The translations under genes were made by a program, and so were the position numbers. The notes below the pieces were generated by a model. That model ran no database searches. It was not told the origin of the DNA and saw nothing but the letters and a program-made list of their open reading frames with translations. Positions 1-8,537 of a stretch of DNA of 14,995 nt are shown here, piece by piece. This DNA comes from an uncultured Amaricoccus sp. (GTDB lineage Bacteria; Pseudomonadota; Alphaproteobacteria; Rhodobacterales; Rhodobacteraceae), in assembly GCF_937891315.1 (NCBI RefSeq), contig NZ_CALAGI010000073.1, forward strand, positions 1 to 14,995. Direction: 5' to 3'. The number at the start of each line of letters is the position of its first letter. Position 1 is the stretch's first letter.

Positions 1-1197
1 CAGAAAACTTCTTCCGTGCCGGCCCGGCGGGAGGCCGAGATGCGCCGCGAGCGTCTCGCCCACGTCGGCGAATCCGACCAGCCCGATGGCCCGCTCCGCC
101 TTCGCCGGCCCCAGCACGGGCACCCGCTCGCGGGTATGGTCGGTGCCGCGCCAGGTCGGATCGTTGCCATGGTCGGCGGTGATGAGCAGCAGGTCGTCCG
201 GCCGCAGCCGCGCGAAAATCTCCGGCAGACGCGCGTCGAACGCCTCGATCGCGCGGGCATAGCCCGAAACGTCGCGCGCATGGCCGTACAATGTGTCGAA
301 ATCGACATAGTTGGCGATGACGAGATCGCCCTGCCCCGCCGTCCCGAGCGCGGCGATCGTCGCATCGACCAGCGCCATGTCGTCCTTGCCCTTGGCCAGC
401 GTCGAGACGCCGCGATGCGCGAAGATGTCGCCGATCTTGCCGATCGCATGAGCCCGGCCGCCCGCCGCCACCACCCGGTCGAGCAGGGTCGGCTCCGGCG
501 GCGGGATGGCGAGGTCGCGGCGATGCGCGGTGCGGGTGAAGGTCTCCGGCGTCTCGCCGACGAAGGGCCGCGCGATCACCCGGCCGACGCGCATCGGGTG
601 CACGATCCGCGCCGCCGCCTCGCAGACCTCCATCAGCCGTTCGAGCCCGAAATGGGTCTCGTGCGCGGCGATCTGCAGCACGCTGTCGGCCGAGGTATAG
701 AGGATGGGCATGCCCGTCGCGATATGTTCCGCGCCATAGGCGCGCAGCACGGGCATGCCGGAGGCGTGGTTGTTGCAGAGCGTCCCGGGCAACCCGGTCC
801 GCTCGACGAGTTCCAGCGTGATCTCCGGCGGGATGGCGGGATCGCCGCCGCGGAAATAGTGCCAGTCCCAGGGCACCGGCACGCCCATCAGCTCCCAGTG
901 ACCCGAGGGCGTGTCCTTGCCGCGCGAGACTTCCGTGGCCGCGCCCCAGAGGCCGGTCGGCGCCGCCTCGAAGCCGGGCAGCGCGATACCCGAGGCGAGC
1001 CGGATCGCCGCGCCGAGCCCGAGCGCGCCGAGGTTCGGCGCGTGGAGCGGGCCGGAGCGCCCGTCTTCCGCCCGGCCCTCTGCGCAGGCGCGGATGATAT
1101 GGCCGAGCGTATTGGCACCGGCGTCGCCGAAGGCCTCGGCGTCCGGCGCGCCCCCGCAGCCGACGGAATCCATCACGAGGAGGATCGCGCGGGCCAT
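1..1197 (-). CDS. deoB: Phosphopentomutase, missing only the extreme C-terminus
   Basis: Interconverts (deoxy)ribose-1-phosphate and (deoxy)ribose-5-phosphate in the cytoplasm, linking nucleoside phosphorylase products to DeoC and the pentose phosphate pathway. It belongs to the alkaline-phosphatase superfamily of Mn-dependent mutases. I translated it from the sequence. It opens MARAILLVMDSVGCGGAPDA with the metal-binding Asp10. The segment SRGKDTPSGHWEL carries Thr96, which matches the phosphorylated Thr of the family. ADHGNDPTW (residues 341-349) and GTDHTRE (351-357) are the C-terminal metal-site motifs. There are 399 codons with no stop before the window edge. The family is usually about 390-410 residues and the visible end reads GRHGRSFL, so only a few residues are probably missing. 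The ATG follows the deoA stop codon with no gap, and no good Shine-Dalgarno lies before it, so translation is probably coupled to deoA. Confidence 0.96.
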   Translation of the reverse strand, partial: MARAILLVMDSVGCGGAPDAEAFGDAGANTLGHIIRACAEGRAEDGRSGPLHAPNLGALGLGAAIRLASGIALPGFEAAPTGLWGAATEVSRGKDTPSGHWELMGVPVPWDWHYFRGGDPAIPPEITLELVERTGLPGTLCNNHASGMPVLRAYGAEHIATGMPILYTSADSVLQIAAHETHFGLERLMEVCEAAARIVHPMRVGRVIARPFVGETPETFTRTAHRRDLAIPPPEPTLLDRVVAAGGRAHAIGKIGDIFAHRGVSTLAKGKDDMALVDATIAALGTAGQGDLVIANYVDFDTLYGHARDVSGYARAIEAFDARLPEIFARLRPDDLLLITADHGNDPTWRGTDHTRERVPVLGPAKAERAIGLVGFADVGETLAAHLGLPPGRHGRSFL

Positions 1198-2505
1198 CTA
1201 GCCGATCCGGTCGAGGATCAGCGGCGCCTCCGCCAGCGGCGCGTCGCCGATATGGTAGGACGCCCGAACCCGCGCCTCGGCGGCCGCCAGCGCCTCGGGG
1301 TTCGCCGCGTGCACCCGGGCGAGCGGCGAACCCACCTCGACCGCCGCGCCGAGACCGAGCAAGTCGTCGAGGCCGACCGAATGGTCGATCCGGTCGCTCG
1401 CCCGCCGCCGCCCGCCGCCGAGTTCCACCACCGCGAAGCCGAGGCGCTTGGTATCGATCGCCCGTATGAAGCCCGGCTCCCGCGCCGTTACCTCGGCCAC
1501 CACCGGCGCGCGAACCAGATGCCGCTCGTAGTCATCGAGAAAATCCGCCGGGCCGCCGAGGGCGCGAACCATCGCCTCGAACCGCTCCGCCGCCGCGCCG
1601 GACTCAAAGACCATGCGCATGCGGTCCGCGCCATCCTCGACGCCCGCGGCGATCCCCGCCCGCGCCAGGCTCTCGGCGCCGAGCGCCACGGTCACGTCCC
1701 AGAGCCGGCCGTCGATCGCCTCGCCGGTGAGAAAGCGCGCGGCATTGACCATTTCGAGCGCGTTGCCGGCGGCGCTCGCCAGCGGCTCGTTCATGTCGGT
1801 GATCAGCGCGCGGGTCGGGCAGCCGGCGCCGTTCGCCACCTCGACCAGCGCCGAGGCCAGCGCCCGCGCCTCGGCGAGCGAGCCCATGAAGGCGCCGCTG
1901 CCCACCTTCACGTCGAGCACCAGCGCGTCGAGCCCCGCCGCGAGCTTCTTCGACAGGATCGAGGCGGTGATGAGGTCAATGCTCTCCACCGTCGCCGTCA
2001 CGTCGCGGATGCCATAGAGCCGCCGGTCGGCCGGGGCGATATCCGCCGTCTGGCCGATGATCGCGCAGCCGACATCCGCCACCACGCGGCGGAAGGTCTC
2101 GGCGTCGGGCTGGGTCGCATAGCCGGGGATCGCGTCGAACTTGTCGAGCGTGCCGCCGGTGTGGCCAAGGCCGCGACCCGAGATCATCGGTACATAGACG
2201 CCGCAGGCCGCGAGCGCCGGCGCGAGCAGGAGGCTCACATTGTCGCCGACGCCCCCGGTCGAATGCTTGTCGACCACCGGCCCCGGAAGGTCCCAGGCAA
2301 GCACCGTCCCGCTGTCGCGCATGGCGCGGGTCAGCGCGACCCGCTCGTCGAGCGCCAGTCCGCGGAAAAACACCGCCATGGCAAAGGCCGCGACCTGCCC
2401 CTCGCTGATCGTCTCGGCGGTCAGGCCCTCGACCATGAAGCGGATCTCGGCCTCGGACAGATGGCCGCCGTCGCGTTTGATCGCGATGACTTCCTGCGGC
2501 AACAT
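1198..2505 (-). CDS. deoA: Thymidine phosphorylase
   Basis: Phosphorolyses thymidine or deoxyuridine to the free base plus 2-deoxyribose-1-phosphate, which DeoB and DeoC then process. The protein has 435 residues, close to the 440 of E. coli DeoA. Visible family features are the phosphate-binding KHSTGGVGD (80-88), the pyrimidine-nucleoside phosphorylase signature SGRGLGHTGGTLDKFD (109-124), and the base-binding triad equivalent to E. coli Arg171/Ser186/Lys190 at Arg167 (YGIRDVT), Ser182 and Lys186 (TASILSKK). The glycine-rich KVGSGAFM follows at 200-207. The N-terminal helical domain is typical of the family. Its ATG lies 35 bases after the deoC stop, with an AGG about 6 bases upstream. It is the third gene of the cdd-deoC-deoA-deoB operon. 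A pyrimidine-nucleoside (uridine-accepting) specificity cannot be fully excluded, but the sequence follows the DeoA type. Confidence 0.96.
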   Translation of the reverse strand: MLPQEVIAIKRDGGHLSEAEIRFMVEGLTAETISEGQVAAFAMAVFFRGLALDERVALTRAMRDSGTVLAWDLPGPVVDKHSTGGVGDNVSLLLAPALAACGVYVPMISGRGLGHTGGTLDKFDAIPGYATQPDAETFRRVVADVGCAIIGQTADIAPADRRLYGIRDVTATVESIDLITASILSKKLAAGLDALVLDVKVGSGAFMGSLAEARALASALVEVANGAGCPTRALITDMNEPLASAAGNALEMVNAARFLTGEAIDGRLWDVTVALGAESLARAGIAAGVEDGADRMRMVFESGAAAERFEAMVRALGGPADFLDDYERHLVRAPVVAEVTAREPGFIRAIDTKRLGFAVVELGGGRRRASDRIDHSVGLDDLLGLGAAVEVGSPLARVHAANPEALAAAEARVRASYHIGDAPLAEAPLILDRIG

Positions 2506-2540
2506 GGGAACCTATGCTTTCATTCAAGTCTGACGCGCGC

Positions 2541-3326
2541 TCAGTAGCCGTCTTCCTCTTCGTCGACGTCCTCGCCTTCCAGCGCCGCGAGCAGCGCGTC
2601 GAGCAGCGACGAGGCGCCAATGCGGAAATGCTTCGGTCCCGCCCAGCCCGGTCCCATGATCCGGTCGGCGAGTGCGAGATAGACGCCCGCCTCCGCGACC
2701 GTGCGCACCCCGCCGGCGGCCTTGAACCCGGCCGGCGCATCGCTCCGCGCGATGGCGTCGAGCAGGATCTCGGCGGCGCGCGGGGTGGCGTTCACCGGAA
2801 CCTTGCCGGTTGAGGTCTTGAGGAAATCGGCACCGCCATCGAGCGCCCGCATGGCCGCGACGCCGATCAGCGCCTCGTCCCCGATCTCGCCGGTCTCGAG
2901 GATCGCCTTCAGCGGCGCGGCGCCGCAGGCGGCCTTGACGGCGCGCACCGCCTCCGTCACCGCCGCCTCGTCGCCGGCCATGAAGCGTTTCCAGGGAACC
3001 ACCATGTCGATCTCGTCGGCGCCGTCCGCGAGCGCGGCTTTGGTCGCCGCCACCACCCCCTCGATCGGCTCCTCGCCGGTCGGGAAATTCACCACCGTCG
3101 CGACATGGACGCCGGTATGCGCCAGCTTGGCCCGGGCCTGTGCCACGAACCGCGGCCAGACGCAGACCGCCGCGACCGAGCCGTGCCTGGTCTGGGCGCG
3201 GCCGCAAAGGACGTCGATCGCGTCGGCGTCGCAAGCGTCGTCGAGATTGGTGAGATCGAGGCAGACGAGCGCGCGGCGCGCGATCGTCCGAAGGTCGGAC
3301 GTCCCAAGTTCAGATGTTGCTGTCAT
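2541..3326 (-). CDS. deoC: Deoxyribose-phosphate aldolase
   Basis: Class I aldolase that splits 2-deoxyribose-5-phosphate into acetaldehyde and glyceraldehyde-3-phosphate, the final step of deoxynucleoside catabolism. The 261-residue TIM-barrel protein is of the E. coli-type (259 aa) subclass. Catalytic residues are visible: Asp107 in ADEIDMVV (E. coli Asp102), the Schiff-base Lys170 in DFLKTSTGK (E. coli Lys167), and Lys202 in GFKAAGGVRT (E. coli Lys201). The N-terminal LDLTNLDD (23-30) is also family-typical. The last residues form a short acidic tail, EDVDEEEDGY, after the GASSLLDALL phosphate-binding helix. The start codon overlaps the cdd stop in an ATGA arrangement at 3323-3326, which implies translational coupling. 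Confidence 0.97.
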   Translation of the reverse strand: MTATSELGTSDLRTIARRALVCLDLTNLDDACDADAIDVLCGRAQTRHGSVAAVCVWPRFVAQARAKLAHTGVHVATVVNFPTGEEPIEGVVAATKAALADGADEIDMVVPWKRFMAGDEAAVTEAVRAVKAACGAAPLKAILETGEIGDEALIGVAAMRALDGGADFLKTSTGKVPVNATPRAAEILLDAIARSDAPAGFKAAGGVRTVAEAGVYLALADRIMGPGWAGPKHFRIGASSLLDALLAALEGEDVDEEEDGY

Positions 3327-3718
3327 GTGCCGGCTCCCGCCATGTGATCAGGCGTGAAGGCGCCGGGAAGCAGCGCCCCCACCGTGGTCGTGACTTCGGC
3401 GCCGTCCCGGCCCGCCAGCGTCACCGGCACGTCCGCGTCGGCGAATTCCGCGATCTTCTGGCGACAGCCACCGCAGGGCGTCACCGGCGTCGGGCTGGAG
3501 GCGACCACCAGCATCTCGGCGATGCGGGTCCGTCCGGCGGCGACCATCGCCGCGATCGCCCCGGCCTCGGCGCAGGTACCCTGCGGATAGGCGACGTTCT
3601 CGACATTGCAGCCGGCGAAGATCGCCCCGTCGGGGCAGCGCACCGCGGCGCCGACCTTGAAGCCGGAATAAGGCGCGTAGGCATTGTCGCGCGCGGCTAT
3701 GGCGGCCTTCAGGAGCAT
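3323..3718 (-). CDS. cdd: Cytidine deaminase
   Basis: Deaminates cytidine and deoxycytidine to (deoxy)uridine, feeding DeoA or uridine salvage. At 131 residues it is the short homotetrameric type rather than the E. coli 294-residue dimer. The zinc site is complete: Cys49 with catalytic Glu51 in TCAEAGAI, and Cys82 and Cys85 in TPCGGCRQ. The substrate-binding YSGFKVGAA and NVENVAYP motifs precede it. It is first in the operon. No in-frame start is visible just upstream of the ATG. A GGGA lies about 7 bases upstream and a stronger AAGGAAA about 14 bases upstream. An ATG 8 bases further upstream is out of frame. The 81 bases separating it from the regulator gene contain a plausible promoter, so it may be transcribed separately from the signalling genes. 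Confidence 0.97.
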   Translation of the reverse strand: MLLKAAIAARDNAYAPYSGFKVGAAVRCPDGAIFAGCNVENVAYPQGTCAEAGAIAAMVAAGRTRIAEMLVVASSPTPVTPCGGCRQKIAEFADADVPVTLAGRDGAEVTTTVGALLPGAFTPDHMAGAGT

Positions 3719-3750
3719 CGTGCCATTCCCGATTTCCTTCCCCGAGCCAG

Positions 3751-3780
3751 ACTATGCGACCCGCCCCGGGGGCATTGCAA
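3751..3780 (-). promoter_or_regulatory. Candidate sigma70-type promoter for cdd-deoC-deoA-deoB
   Basis: Read on the minus strand, TTGCAA (3775-3780) is separated by 18 bases from CATAGT (3751-3756). Each matches the housekeeping consensus at 4 of 6 positions. The spacer includes a CCCCGGGG palindrome. The predicted transcript would start about 25 bases before the cdd ATG. The spacing and position are sensible, but the hexamers are only moderate, so read-through from the upstream regulator is also possible. Confidence 0.33.
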
Positions 3781-3782
3781 GC

Positions 3783-3799
3783 CGGATCAGGCTCGCGGA

Positions 3800-3806
<7 letters not shown>
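3783..3806. repeat. Imperfect 13-base tandem repeat across the regulator stop codon
   Basis: The 11-mer CGGATCAGGCT occurs at 3783-3793 and again at 3796-3806, giving a 13-base period. The second copy contains the TGA stop (3800-3802) of the sigma54 regulator. It looks like a small slippage duplication that added sequence next to the reading-frame end. No function is evident. Confidence 0.7.
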
Positions 3807-5221
<1,415 letters not shown>

Positions 5222-5230
5222 GCGCTGATC

Positions 5231-6763
5231 CTAGCGCTCGACGAGCTGGCCGCGTGCGAAGGCGATCGCGTGGTCCAGTTCATCGAGGCAATGGCGTAGC
5301 TTGTCGACGAGCCCGTCCGAATTCTCCCCATGCGCCGCCGTGTTGAGCTCGCGCGCCGCGCCCTGTAGGCGGGTGACGCCGACCGCGCCGGCGACGGAAA
5401 TGAGAATATGCGACGCGGACCGGATCGGATCGCGGCTCAGCGGCTTCTCAGCCGCGGTCAGATCGGCGCGGGCGGCCAGCAGGTCGGCTACCACCTTTTC
5501 CATGAGTTCGGCCATCATGTCTGGCCCTATGGCCTGCCGCAGCGCGTCGAAAATTGCAAGATCAACAATGGGCGACACCGTCTCGGGGGCCGCCGCCGCC
5601 GGCGCCGCGCCTGCCCGGCCGGCGGCGACATGGGCGCCGAGGGCGCGGCCGAGCGCCTCGATGCTGCTGATCGGCTTCGAGATCAGGCCGTTCGCACCGG
5701 CGCGCGCGATGCGGTCCTGATGCTCGCGCATGGCATAGGCGGTAAGCGCGACGATCGGGGTCGTCGAGCGCGGATCGGGGCGCGCGCGAATGGAGCGGAT
5801 GACATCGAGCCCGGACATGCGCGGCATCTCGATATCGACCACGACCAGATCGAAGGCGCCGCGCTCGAAGAATTCGAGCGCCTCGACCCCGTCGGAGGCG
5901 ATGGTCACCTCGGCCTTCAGGGCGGTGAGCATTTGCGTCGCGACCATCTGATTGGTCGGATTGTCCTCGGCCAGCAGGATGCGGACGCCGGTCAGGTCAT
6001 GCTCCGCGCGTTCCGCGGTCCGCGCCGCCGGCGCCGCCGTCTCGACGCAGAGTCGGGACGGAAAGCTCAGCCAGGCCTCGAAGCCGCCGCCGCCCCGATT
6101 GCGCAGCAAGAGCTCGGCGCCGAGCTTGCCGGTCAGGGACCGCGCGATGCGGAGCCCGAGTCCATGCTCGCCCTCGGCCGGTCGATGGCCCGCCGCCTCC
6201 GCCCGCTCCAGAACCGCGGGATCGATGCCCGGGCCCTCGTCGCGGAGATGGAACGACAGGCCGCGCGTCGGCTCGTAGGCGGCGACGAGCGTCACGGACC
6301 CGGTTTCCGTATGGCGGATGGCGTTGCACAGGAGATTGCCGATGACCCGCTCGAGCAGCAGCCCATCGACGCGCAGCGCCCGATTCTTCGCGGCCCCGGC
6401 GTCGAGTACCAGGCGGAGCCCCTTCAGTCGCGCCTCGGCCGCCCAGCGACGGCGGAGATGCTCGACGAAACCGCCGACATCCACCACCCCACCGGTCCGC
6501 GCGACCTCGCCACCGCCCGGCAGCAGCAGGTTCACCAGCACCGAGACGGCCTCCGCCGCCTCGAAGACGCGGGTAAGCTGGTCACGAAGATCGGGATCGA
6601 TCACCGCCTTCTCGAGCACGGCGACCCCGCCGGTAACGCCCTGCAACGCGCAGCGCAGATCGTGCGCGACCATGGCAACGTCCAGCGACGTCGAGGCCTC
6701 GCCGTTCCAATGGTTCGCCGACAGCGAGCGCCCCTTGTCCAGCGAAGAGTCAATGACGGTCAT
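5231..6763 (-). CDS. Soluble hybrid histidine kinase with receiver and C-terminal HPt domain
   Basis: A 510-residue cytoplasmic phosphorelay protein with no transmembrane segment. Domains in order are as follows. HisKA carries His34 in the slightly unusual box VAHDLRCALQG. HATPase has an intact N-box (ERVIGNLLCNAIRHT, Asn143/Asn147), G1 DEGPGID (175-181) and G2 HGLGLRIA. The receiver has AEDNPTNQ, phospho-acceptor Asp310 (VVVDIEMPRMSG) and Lys363. An Ala/Pro-rich linker leads to an HPt domain around 395-500 with His452 in ASHILISVAGAVG. Canonical HPt domains have Lys-Gly at His+3/+4, and here these are Ile-Ser. The start is set at ATG 6763. An upstream in-frame TTG (6778) would place the Shine-Dalgarno inside the coding region. 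The relay presumably passes phosphate His to Asp to HPt-His to the LuxO-type regulator encoded immediately downstream. The intact ATPase makes this the likely phosphate donor for the whole cassette. Confidence 0.9.
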   Translation of the reverse strand: MTVIDSSLDKGRSLSANHWNGEASTSLDVAMVAHDLRCALQGVTGGVAVLEKAVIDPDLRDQLTRVFEAAEAVSVLVNLLLPGGGEVARTGGVVDVGGFVEHLRRRWAAEARLKGLRLVLDAGAAKNRALRVDGLLLERVIGNLLCNAIRHTETGSVTLVAAYEPTRGLSFHLRDEGPGIDPAVLERAEAAGHRPAEGEHGLGLRIARSLTGKLGAELLLRNRGGGGFEAWLSFPSRLCVETAAPAARTAERAEHDLTGVRILLAEDNPTNQMVATQMLTALKAEVTIASDGVEALEFFERGAFDLVVVDIEMPRMSGLDVIRSIRARPDPRSTTPIVALTAYAMREHQDRIARAGANGLISKPISSIEALGRALGAHVAAGRAGAAPAAAAPETVSPIVDLAIFDALRQAIGPDMMAELMEKVVADLLAARADLTAAEKPLSRDPIRSASHILISVAGAVGVTRLQGAARELNTAAHGENSDGLVDKLRHCLDELDHAIAFARGQLVER

Positions 6764-6767
6764 CGCA

Positions 6768-6774
6768 CTTCCCC
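6768..6774 (-). promoter_or_regulatory. Ribosome binding site that fixes the hybrid kinase start
   Basis: GGGGAAG on the minus strand sits 4 bases before ATG 6763. The longest open frame begins at TTG 6778, which lies upstream of this site and has no comparable Shine-Dalgarno. The ATG at 6763 is therefore preferred, giving 510 rather than 515 residues. Confidence 0.65.
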
Positions 6775-6817
6775 GCAACGCTGGATCCCGGATCGACCCC
6801 GCCGCCCTCTAGAAACC

Positions 6818-6827
6818 TGTGGTTGAA
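6818..6827 (-). promoter_or_regulatory. TTCAACCACA element, copy 1
   Basis: This decamer, read on the minus strand 55 bases upstream of the hybrid kinase ATG, also occurs upstream of the periplasmic protein gene (9103-9112). AGGTTTCT (6811-6818) abuts it, and the same octamer occurs near the second copy (9120-9127). A shared regulator site is possible, but two copies are too few to be sure. Confidence 0.28.
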
Positions 6828-6849
6828 TTCTCGCCGTGCCATTCAGCGT

Positions 6850-6878
6850 ATGATACACGAGGCGGCGGGCAAAGGCAA
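6850..6878 (-). promoter_or_regulatory. Candidate sigma70-type promoter for the hybrid kinase/regulator pair
   Basis: On the minus strand TTGCCT (6873-6878) is followed by exactly 17 bases and then TATCAT (6850-6855). These match the -35 and -10 consensus at 4 of 6 and 5 of 6 positions. It lies in the 136-base gap between the membrane sensor stop and the hybrid kinase start and predicts a leader of about 80 bases. This suggests the kinase-HPt/LuxO-type pair can be expressed independently of the upstream sensor genes. It was identified by eye only. Confidence 0.5.
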
Positions 6879-6899
6879 AAAACATTCGCCTTGCGCGAT

Positions 6900-8537
6900 T
6901 CAGGATGCGAGTCGTCCGAGTACACTGGTGCGCAGCGTGCCGATGTCGTTGGGAGTCTCAACGACGTCGTCGAAGAAGTTCGGGCTTTGCGGCAAGCCGA
7001 GCGACACGAAGAGCGCGCCCGGAAATCGGTAGCGTAGCTGCGACATGAGCGTATCGGCGCCGATCGTGGTCGCATCGACCAGAACGAGATCGACCGGACC
7101 GGGACTGTCGGGCGCCACGAAGACGACGCGGTCCGAGCGCAGGGCGGCCTGGTAGATCGCGGCCAGCGCGGCCGAGCGCGTCTCGAGATGTACCCGGATC
7201 CGCTCGAAGGCGACGCGCCGCGAGGGCACCGCGACCCGGATCGCGCGGCGCCCGTTGCCGTCCTCGTAGAGCGTCAGCACGCCCTTCGCCGCGAGGATCA
7301 GCCCACGCGCGATCATCGGCCGCAGGGTATCGGCCGAAACCTGATCGGGCGCGAGTTCGCTCAGCCCCATCAGGGGATCGACGTTCCAGCTCCGCGCCGC
7401 CGCGTCGGTGCCGAAGGTGAACTCGCCCTCGATCGCGCTGCCCTCGAACCCGAAGTCGAGCCGGACCGCGGAGCGATCGCAGGCCTCCATGACATACGAG
7501 CCGAGATGCACGAACACCTGGCGCAGGCGCTCTTCGTCGCCATAGAGGAACTCCGGCGTCCGCGGATGGACACCGACCCCGAACACCGCCTCTGTCGACC
7601 CCGACAGGTCGGCGCGGACCTTCGCCGCCAGCGCCGAGATGCGGAACGGTTCCTGCTTCAACTCGAAGCGACCCTCCTGCATCTCGCCATAATCGAGCAG
7701 GCCGGACAGCATCTGGAGCATGGACTGACCCGATTGCTGCGCCTGTTCGACGAGCCGCCGCAGCCGAACCGGAAGATCGCTCTGTGCGAGAAGCGCCAGC
7801 GGACCGAGAACCCCGTTCAGCGGATTGCGCAATTCGTGGCTCATCATGGTCAGGAACCGGGATTTCGACCGGTTGGCCTGTTCCGCTTCCGCCGCGTGGT
7901 ACCGCTCCAGCTCGTCCACCACCCGCTGCCGCCGGTGTTCCCGCAGAATCAGCAACAGGCACAACAGGCAGGCCAGCACGGCCGCGCCGCTGATCAGCGC
8001 CGTGGTCCGGAAGCTCGCCGCGAGCCGGTCCCGCGCCAGCCCCGCGGCGCTGGTGTCGCCCCGCATCACCCGCAGGGTATAGAGTCGCAGCTCGTTCTGA
8101 TGGCGATGCATGTCCTCGACGATGCCGCGCGCCCGCTCCCGATCGTCCGGGCGCAGCCCGGCGATGACCGGGTCGATCCGTTCGAGATAGGTCGCGATCG
8201 CGCGGATGGCACCGAACCCCTCGTCGTAGCCCCGCAGAGCTTCACCGGCCCTGCCCCGGCCTGTCATGAACACTCGACTCCAGAGGATGTCGAAACGCTC
8301 CCGCATCTCGTTCAGCGCCTCCGGCGTCCCCTGCGCCGCCATCATCGCCGCGCTCAGTTCGAAGCGCAGAAGCTCGACCTCCATCTGCGTCGCGGACCAC
8401 AACAGGTTGTCCCGATTGGTATCGCGCAGATTCTGCGCATCCCGGCGAAGGGCGACATAGCCGACGGTCGCGATGCCGGCGGCCGCGATCAGCATGACGA
8501 GGGCGAAATACCGCGAGATCGGACGGGGCAGCTTCAC
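6900..8537 (-). CDS. Membrane sensor histidine kinase with degenerate ATPase and receiver domains
   Basis: A 545-residue inner-membrane protein. TM1 (about 11-30) and TM2 (about 178-198) enclose a mostly helical periplasmic domain of about 147 residues. A short linker leads to a canonical HisKA box, FLTMMSHELRNPLNG, with His234. The following region aligns in layout with HATPase_c but has lost its catalytic features. The N-box asparagines are replaced by His344 and Tyr348 in RQVFVHLGSYVMEA, no DxGxG G1 motif is present, and the glycine-rich G2 box is absent. The C-terminal 100 residues look like a receiver (VDLVLVDATTIG, Asp488) lacking the acidic pair and the conserved Lys. I infer a pseudokinase that signals through its His box or by contact with another kinase. 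It starts with GTG overlapping the upstream stop (GTGA, 8534-8537), so it is co-translated with the periplasmic protein gene. Stop TGA is at 6902-6900. Confidence 0.88.
   Translation of the reverse strand: MKLPRPISRYFALVMLIAAAGIATVGYVALRRDAQNLRDTNRDNLLWSATQMEVELLRFELSAAMMAAQGTPEALNEMRERFDILWSRVFMTGRGRAGEALRGYDEGFGAIRAIATYLERIDPVIAGLRPDDRERARGIVEDMHRHQNELRLYTLRVMRGDTSAAGLARDRLAASFRTTALISGAAVLACLLCLLLILREHRRQRVVDELERYHAAEAEQANRSKSRFLTMMSHELRNPLNGVLGPLALLAQSDLPVRLRRLVEQAQQSGQSMLQMLSGLLDYGEMQEGRFELKQEPFRISALAAKVRADLSGSTEAVFGVGVHPRTPEFLYGDEERLRQVFVHLGSYVMEACDRSAVRLDFGFEGSAIEGEFTFGTDAAARSWNVDPLMGLSELAPDQVSADTLRPMIARGLILAAKGVLTLYEDGNGRRAIRVAVPSRRVAFERIRVHLETRSAALAAIYQAALRSDRVVFVAPDSPGPVDLVLVDATTIGADTLMSQLRYRFPGALFVSLGLPQSPNFFDDVVETPNDIGTLRTSVLGRLAS

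Noticed and set aside
16..2547. Plus-strand open frame of 843 codons opposite deoB/deoA
   Set aside because: It is Arg/His/Asp-rich with no recognisable domain. It lies wholly antisense to conserved enzymes and is the expected by-product of GC-rich third positions.
6825..6840. TGGCACG on the minus strand as a sigma54 -24 element for the hybrid kinase
   Set aside because: The -24 heptamer matches, but the required TTGC at -12 is absent at the right spacing (GAATT instead).
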